Below are positions 5,280-7,853 of a stretch of 7,853 nt of DNA, piece after piece. The stretch comes from an uncultured Campylobacter sp. (GTDB lineage Bacteria > Campylobacterota > Campylobacteria > Campylobacterales > Campylobacteraceae): the NCBI GenBank assembly GCA_938036585.1, contig CALHQN010000086.1:1-7853 (forward strand), in the 5' to 3' direction. Position numbers and translations under genes: made by a program. The notes under the pieces were generated by a model. The model had not been told where the DNA came from and did no database searches. It saw nothing but the letters and a program-made list of their open reading frames with translations. Each line of letters opens with the position of its first letter. Position 1 is the stretch's first letter.

Positions 5280-7277
5280 TTAAAAATGCGCTTTAAATTT
5301 TGCCCAAAAGCTTCTGCCCGGCTCATAAAGCCTCGTGCCGTTCGGGATAGTCTCGTAGCCTGCGATACCGCCGCCGTAGCCGCCTTTTGAGTTATGATAG
5401 GCGTATTTGGCGTCGTTTAAATTTTCCGCCGCTAGCAAGAATTGATAATTTTTATATTTATAGCCTGCACTTAGCCCCAGCGTCCAAAAGCTATCGCTCT
5501 TACCCAGGTCCATGCCGCCCACATCGCCGTAGCCTTTTTGCGCGCGGTTTTGCGACGCGTTAGCGTAGAAGTCGGCTTTGACGAACCAGTCGGGCTTTTC
5601 TAAACCGGCGCTTAGTTTAAACGCTAGAGGCGAAACCTTAGGCAACGCGTCGCCGTCTTTTAGGCCTCCTGCATTTTTAGTCACCTTGCCGTAGACATAG
5701 GATACTCCCGCCCCCAGCCTAAACATATCGGCTAGCAGCGTAGTGCCCTCGATCTCGCCGCCGTATAGCAAGGCGTCGGTATTAAACGCATCTGAGGACA
5801 TGCCCATAGGATTATATTTTAGCATGATATAATCATCCATCTTTGAGACGAAAAAATTCGCGCTTAGCTCGTAGTTTTGATCTTTTAGTACGGCGCCAAA
5901 ATCCAGCTGCGTGTTTCTTTCTTTACGTAGCTCTAAGTTCGCGTCCTTGTTCGTTTCCCAGTGATCAGGTAGTCTTTGTGCGTGACCTAGTCCTGCGTAA
6001 AGCGTTAAATTTTGCAGATATTTTTCGTATCTAAAAAAGCCTGAGAATAAATTTTCTTTTCTGCTCTTATGCGTTTTTAACAGTTTTCTCTCGCCCGCGT
6101 CCAGCCTAAGTCCGCCAAAAAGCCCGTAGTCGTTTTCTAGGACGTATTCGTTTTGAGTGTAGATCGTTTTATACGTTACCTTGCGCTCTTTTACGTGCGG
6201 CTTTGATACGGCTGCGTCCATTTCGGCTTTAGATACGCCGGCTCCGCCCGTTCCAGCGCCTCTCCACTTAAATACATCCTCAGAGTACCCAGCGCCAAGA
6301 TAGCTTGTTAGATTGTCGAAATTTAGCTCACCTTCTAGCTTAAAGCCATACATATCGCGTATCGGGTGGCTGATGCTATATCCCTTGCCGCGCCCCGTGC
6401 CCGGCACTACCGGACGCATTGTGAAGTTGTCCATTATGTGATCGATTTGATGATAGTACGAACTTAGCCTGATCTTGTGCTCGCCAACATCTTGTTCAAA
6501 TTTGAGTCCGAAAGACTTACGGTCAAACTGCACGCCGTCCCTCATCCTGTCCGCATACGCCGCTTCGCCCTCGCCCAGATCCGCGCTTAACTGTAAGGCA
6601 GTAGTTTCCGTCGGCGTTAGCGTGCCTACGAGCGAGACGCTGTTACGTTTATAGTGTGTATGCATTTTCTGTCCGCCGCCGCTTTTATAGTCGCCGCTCT
6701 CATGGTGTCCGCCCGAGACCTCTAGGCTACCCAGCTCATTCCCCGCCGCTACGTCCGCAGTAGTTTCAAACCGCTTAAAACTACCGCCAAGTACGCTTAC
6801 GTTTCCTCCAAAGCTCGGTTTTGACAGCCTTGCTATCTCCCTATCGAAAAATATACCGCCGCTAATGAGCGCGCCGTATCTGACGTCTTGCGGGCCTTTT
6901 ACGATACGAACCGAGCTGTAGTTTTGCGCCGAGATGTAGGTGATGGGCGTATCCATGCGCATGCCGCAGCCGCCGTTTAGCGTGCTACCGTCGATAAGTA
7001 CGGGCAGCCTAGCCGCCGTCTGCGAACGATAATAAACCTCGCTGCCGCCTCCGCCCTTACGCTCCATCGTAAAGCCGTTCAAATTTGAAAGCGATTTGGC
7101 GATGTCGCTGTTTTCCAGTATCGCGCCTTTTCCGGCTATTTGGGCGTTTGTAGGCTCGTCGAGGGCTGATTTTTGCATTTTTGACGAGACGGTAACGGGA
7201 CTCAGGCTTATCGCCTCCTCGGCGCTAAGCATCAAATTTGACGCCATGGCCAGTGCCAAAACGTAAGAAATTTTCAT
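5280..7277 (-). CDS. TonB-dependent copper receptor, OprC/NosA type
   Basis: A 665-residue outer-membrane receptor, energised by TonB-ExbB-ExbD, with the features of the TonB-copper family (OprC of Pseudomonas, NosA of denitrifiers). A signal peptide spans 1 to about 19 (MKISYVLALAMASNLMLSA), and a TonB-box-like LSPVTVS follows at about 25-31. The plug domain includes LPVLIDGSTLNGGCGMRMD (about 91-109) and VRIVKGPQDVRYG (123-135). The rest is a strand-rich barrel ending in Phe (SFWAKFKAHF). OprC binds copper through CxxxM in the plug and HxM in the barrel; here Cys104-G-M-R-Met108 and His280-I-Met282 are both present. DRMRDGVQFDR and the DN after HIM are also family-like. A further His/Met cluster (QKMHTHY) may lie in an outer loop. 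I start at the ATG of 7275-7277 because it gives a proper signal peptide and AGGAG upstream; an in-frame ATG at 7328 would add 17 residues and spoil it. It stands alone, with no copper export or nos genes in view. Confidence 0.9.
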   Translation of the reverse strand: MKISYVLALAMASNLMLSAEEAISLSPVTVSSKMQKSALDEPTNAQIAGKGAILENSDIAKSLSNLNGFTMERKGGGGSEVYYRSQTAARLPVLIDGSTLNGGCGMRMDTPITYISAQNYSSVRIVKGPQDVRYGALISGGIFFDREIARLSKPSFGGNVSVLGGSFKRFETTADVAAGNELGSLEVSGGHHESGDYKSGGGQKMHTHYKRNSVSLVGTLTPTETTALQLSADLGEGEAAYADRMRDGVQFDRKSFGLKFEQDVGEHKIRLSSYYHQIDHIMDNFTMRPVVPGTGRGKGYSISHPIRDMYGFKLEGELNFDNLTSYLGAGYSEDVFKWRGAGTGGAGVSKAEMDAAVSKPHVKERKVTYKTIYTQNEYVLENDYGLFGGLRLDAGERKLLKTHKSRKENLFSGFFRYEKYLQNLTLYAGLGHAQRLPDHWETNKDANLELRKERNTQLDFGAVLKDQNYELSANFFVSKMDDYIMLKYNPMGMSSDAFNTDALLYGGEIEGTTLLADMFRLGAGVSYVYGKVTKNAGGLKDGDALPKVSPLAFKLSAGLEKPDWFVKADFYANASQNRAQKGYGDVGGMDLGKSDSFWTLGLSAGYKYKNYQFLLAAENLNDAKYAYHNSKGGYGGGIAGYETIPNGTRLYEPGRSFWAKFKAHF

Positions 7278-7282
7278 TTTCG

Positions 7283-7287
7283 CTCCT
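7283..7287 (-). promoter_or_regulatory. Ribosome binding site deciding the copper-receptor start
   Basis: AGGAG on the minus strand, 5 nt ahead of the ATG at 7277. It favours this start over the in-frame ATG at 7328 and places the signal peptide directly at the N-terminus. Confidence 0.8.
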
Positions 7288-7295
7288 GCAAAATT

Positions 7296-7308
7296 AATAT
7301 TTAATATT
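7296..7308. promoter_or_regulatory. AT-rich inverted repeat AATATT-T-AATATT in the copper-receptor leader
   Basis: A perfect 6+1+6 palindrome sits 18 bp upstream of the receptor ATG, just before the ribosome site, within AT-rich DNA extending to about 7385. The position fits a repressor site or part of the promoter. No clean -10 box or known metal-regulator motif can be picked out, so no regulator is named; in AT-rich DNA such a palindrome can also be chance. Confidence 0.3.
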
Positions 7309-7460
7309 GAAATTGAAGCAAAAATCAACTTAAATAAAGTATGAATATCTATGTAATGTTAATTATTTTGTGTGAAATTTAGCTCAAATCCTGATATTTC
7401 GGTCGTTTGCGTTAAGTGTGTAGAAAAGTAACTTTAAAGGATTAGAATTATAAATTTAAG

Positions 7461-7504
7461 TAATCTCGGTTTCATCAAATTTGAGCTAAACGAAACCGAG
7501 ATTA
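7461..7504. terminator. 13-bp inverted repeat, probable (bidirectional) terminator
   Basis: TAATCTCGGTTTC (7461-7473) and GAAACCGAGATTA (7492-7504) are perfect inverted copies around an 18-nt loop. TAAATTTA flanks both sides (7451-7458, 7503-7510). On the minus strand it begins a few bases after the stop codon of the recJ-like remnant (7508-7510) and is followed by ACTTAAATTTATAATTCT. It therefore looks like the original terminator of that gene, with only a moderate T-tract. It also separates the remnants from the copper receptor's upstream region. Confidence 0.6.
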
Positions 7505-7507
7505 AAT

Positions 7508-7603
7508 TTACAAAATCTCTTTTACCAGCAGCTGCGGCGTAACGAGTCCTCGAAACGAGTTTTTCGATACCGAAAAAACGAGGTCTATGCTCTCGCCGGC
7601 ATG
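7508..7603 (-). pseudogene. recJ: C-terminal remnant resembling single-strand exonuclease RecJ
   Basis: On the minus strand a frame ending in TAA at 7508-7510 reads GESIDLVFSVSKNSF then RGLVTPQLLVKEIL. The pattern DLVFxxxxNxFxGxxxPQLxVKEI followed by a stop matches the end of the RecJ OB-like domain. RecJ is a 5'-3' single-strand DNA exonuclease in repair, normally over 500 residues, so only about 30 residues remain. Upstream in this frame the similarity stops near 7603, and the reading passes into the coaE remnant in another frame. The hairpin right after the stop looks like a true gene end, which supports a real 3' fragment. The assignment is from a short match remembered as a family pattern, so the family name is moderately sure and loss of function is certain for this copy. 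Confidence 0.5.
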
Positions 7604-7686
7604 CGGCTCGCGAGTATCTCGCAAACCGCGCTCTTGCCGCTGCCGATACTGCCCGTGACGACGATTGCGTGTTTAAATTGCGGCAT
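7585..7686 (-). pseudogene. coaE: Truncated dephospho-CoA kinase, P-loop N-terminus only
   Basis: From the ATG at 7684-7686 (minus strand) the frame reads MPQFKHAIVVTGSIGSGKSA then VCEILASRMPARA and stops at TAG (7585-7587), giving 33 residues. FKHAIVVTGSIGSGKSAVCEIL is the start of CoaE, which phosphorylates dephospho-CoA in the last step of coenzyme A synthesis. The Walker A motif GSIGSGKS (12-19) is intact. After ILASR a normal CoaE continues with the aspartate-containing substrate site (DAD), which is absent here. Instead, DNA from about 7603 leftward reads as a recJ-like end in another frame. There is no good Shine-Dalgarno ahead of the ATG. CoaE is essential in most bacteria, so a complete copy should be elsewhere in the genome. 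Confidence 0.7.
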
Positions 7687-7853
7687 TTTGCTTTTAAATT
7701 CGATATAAAACTAGAACCGAGTCGCATCTTAAATAAGACGGCAAATATCAAAAATAAATTTTCACAAGACTCTAAAATTGACTCATAGATTTTAAAATTT
7801 CGTGTTTTATCCGCGAGAAATTGCCGTTTTGCGATGGGATTTGAAAATTTATC
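7687..7853. other. AT-rich stretch before the coaE remnant, no gene seen
   Basis: 167 bp upstream (minus-strand sense) of the coaE remnant. One minus frame is open right through to the window edge and another for about 27 codons, but neither gives a peptide I recognise. It may be the end of a gene beyond the edge or a decayed leader. Confidence 0.4.

Noticed and set aside
4732..5283. 183-codon open frame on the plus strand
   Set aside because: Overlaps the repeat membrane-protein gene antisense at its start, encodes an Arg/Ala-rich peptide with few acidic residues, and has no clear ribosome site or recognisable domain.
7278..7328. 17-residue N-terminal extension of the copper receptor
   Set aside because: The upstream ATG lacks a ribosome site and would put extra residues ahead of a normal signal peptide; AGGAG precedes the ATG at 7277.
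7434..7751. 105-codon minus-strand frame
   Set aside because: It runs across the coaE and recJ-like remnants in a third frame. The recognisable peptides are in the other two frames, and this one is Arg/Ser-rich and unrelated.

Overview
The window looks like chromosomal DNA of an epsilonproteobacterium, most likely Campylobacter from the higher-GC oral group (gracilis/showae/rectus/curvus/concisus-like). This rests on the frequent AAATTT words, the lgt start peptide, the short ~419-residue glucose-6-phosphate isomerase and the mixture of GC-rich genes with very AT-rich spacers. The species assignment is inference from style, not a database match.

Layout. 1-739 (minus strand, moderately AT-rich): the first 19 codons of lgt, preceded in transcription order by a YigZ/IMPACT-family gene with a TTG start. 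740-865: divergent promoter region. 866-2948 (plus): galU and pgi, overlapping by 14 bp and forming a sugar-phosphate pair (UDP-glucose synthesis and fructose-6-P/glucose-6-P interconversion). 3086-3478 (plus): a GLOD5-like VOC/glyoxalase-fold protein. 3479-3721: convergent AT-rich spacer. 3722-4792 (minus): an unrecognised four-helix membrane protein whose N-terminal arm is built from twelve in-register 15-bp / 5-residue repeats (xN[F/S]xx). 4793-5279: about 490 bp without a convincing gene, holding the promoter of the repeat protein. 5280-7277 (minus): a TonB-dependent outer-membrane receptor of the OprC/NosA copper type, retaining the CxxxM and HxM copper-binding motifs. 7278-7507: its AT-rich upstream region and a strong 13-bp inverted repeat. 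7508-7686 (minus): two gene remnants spliced together, the P-loop N-terminus of coaE followed directly by what looks like the C-terminal end of recJ with its terminator. 7687-7853: AT-rich, no assignable gene.

The genes are mostly housekeeping or single accessory functions, and I see no multi-gene defence or novel enzymatic system. The points of most interest are the 15-bp repeat tract with a palindromic AATT core, the coaE/recJ remnant junction, and an abrupt base-composition and codon-style change inside the first ~32 codons of galU that suggests a recombination (or assembly) boundary. The conserved copper-site motifs of the receptor and the strong low-GC/high-GC split within the repeat membrane protein are also notable.
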